DNA of 64,000 nt from Pseudomonas libanensis (lineage in GTDB: Bacteria > Pseudomonadota > Gammaproteobacteria > Pseudomonadales > Pseudomonadaceae). The stretch's first letter is position 1. Each line of letters opens with the position of its first letter. Location: NCBI RefSeq assembly GCF_001439685.1, contig NZ_JYLH01000001.1:1-64000 (forward strand), in the 5' to 3' direction. Below the pieces are notes generated by a model. That model did no database searches, was not told the origin of the DNA, and saw nothing but the letters and a program-made list of their open reading frames with translations. Made by a program: the position numbers and the translations under genes. Of this stretch, positions 63,926 to 64,000 are shown piece after piece.

Positions 63926-64000
63926 ATGGATGAGTCGTTGCCAATTATAACTAAAAGAGTTAACTCTGATGGGAGAGTCGAGTGTCATTTAGGCTTTTCT
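63926..64000 (+). CDS. probable immunity protein, N-terminal fragment (cut by window end)
   Basis: An open frame starts with the ATG at 63926, directly after the tpsA stop (TGA-ATG), with GGAG 8 bases upstream. It runs to the window edge: MDESLPIITKRVNSDGRVEC. It shares the AT-rich composition of the tpsA 3' end. Position and composition fit a CdiI-type immunity gene; only 25 codons are visible, so the family is unknown. Confidence 0.6.
   Translation, partial: MDESLPIITKRVNSDGRVECHLGFS

Overview
The window is chromosomal DNA of a GC-rich gammaproteobacterium, almost certainly a Pseudomonas of the fluorescens group. The grounds are the high-GC codon use, the lapA/lapEBC adhesin system with its TAAG retention site, the pgaABCD operon, and the many REP-type palindromes (arms such as GTGGGAGCTGGCTTGCCTGC) between genes. 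No tRNA, rRNA, transposase or CRISPR array was recognised. Functions are assigned from motifs read in the translations; no database search was run.

Layout. 1-6146 (minus): the first two thousand or so residues of a LapA-type giant adhesin, running off the left edge inside its repeat array. 6486-11393: its type I secretion genes lapE, lapB and lapC. 11609-13459: a TauD/TfdA-type dioxygenase and a LysR regulator. 13707-17755: an MFS pump, membrane fusion protein and outer-membrane factor (tripartite efflux). 17861-21511: a small membrane protein, a DUF3142-type protein and a large periplasmic helical-repeat protein.

21673-38561 is the most unusual part. It contains two HlyD-type adaptors (one with a cytoplasmic GAF domain), a PqqD-like/site-2-protease/HlyD fusion, a GNAT protein, a DUF6916-like protein, a phage-tail-collar protein, a GT39-type membrane glycosyltransferase, a sulfotransferase, a 2104-residue LEPR-motif/DUF4347/Ig-repeat surface protein, a TolC-type lipoprotein and an APS kinase. 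I propose, as inference, that this is a dedicated export and glycan-sulfation system for the giant protein that works without an ABC transporter.

38584-39457: an orphan ribbon-helix-helix antitoxin, a REP pair and a MarR operator. 39458-44511: a marR-FUSC-DUF1656-MFP-OMF aromatic-acid/drug efflux operon. 44593-46868: a small membrane protein and a YdgA/DUF945 protein. 47172-53497: pgaABCD for poly-N-acetylglucosamine. 53908-64000: a two-partner secretion pair (TpsB and a 2755-residue FhaB/CdiA-like TpsA) whose 3' end becomes AT-rich and abuts a probable immunity gene cut by the window end.

The genes share a theme: four separate surface-attachment or matrix systems (LapA, the DUF4347 protein, PNAG, and the TPS hemagglutinin/CDI protein) lie within 64 kb, interleaved with two tripartite efflux pumps.
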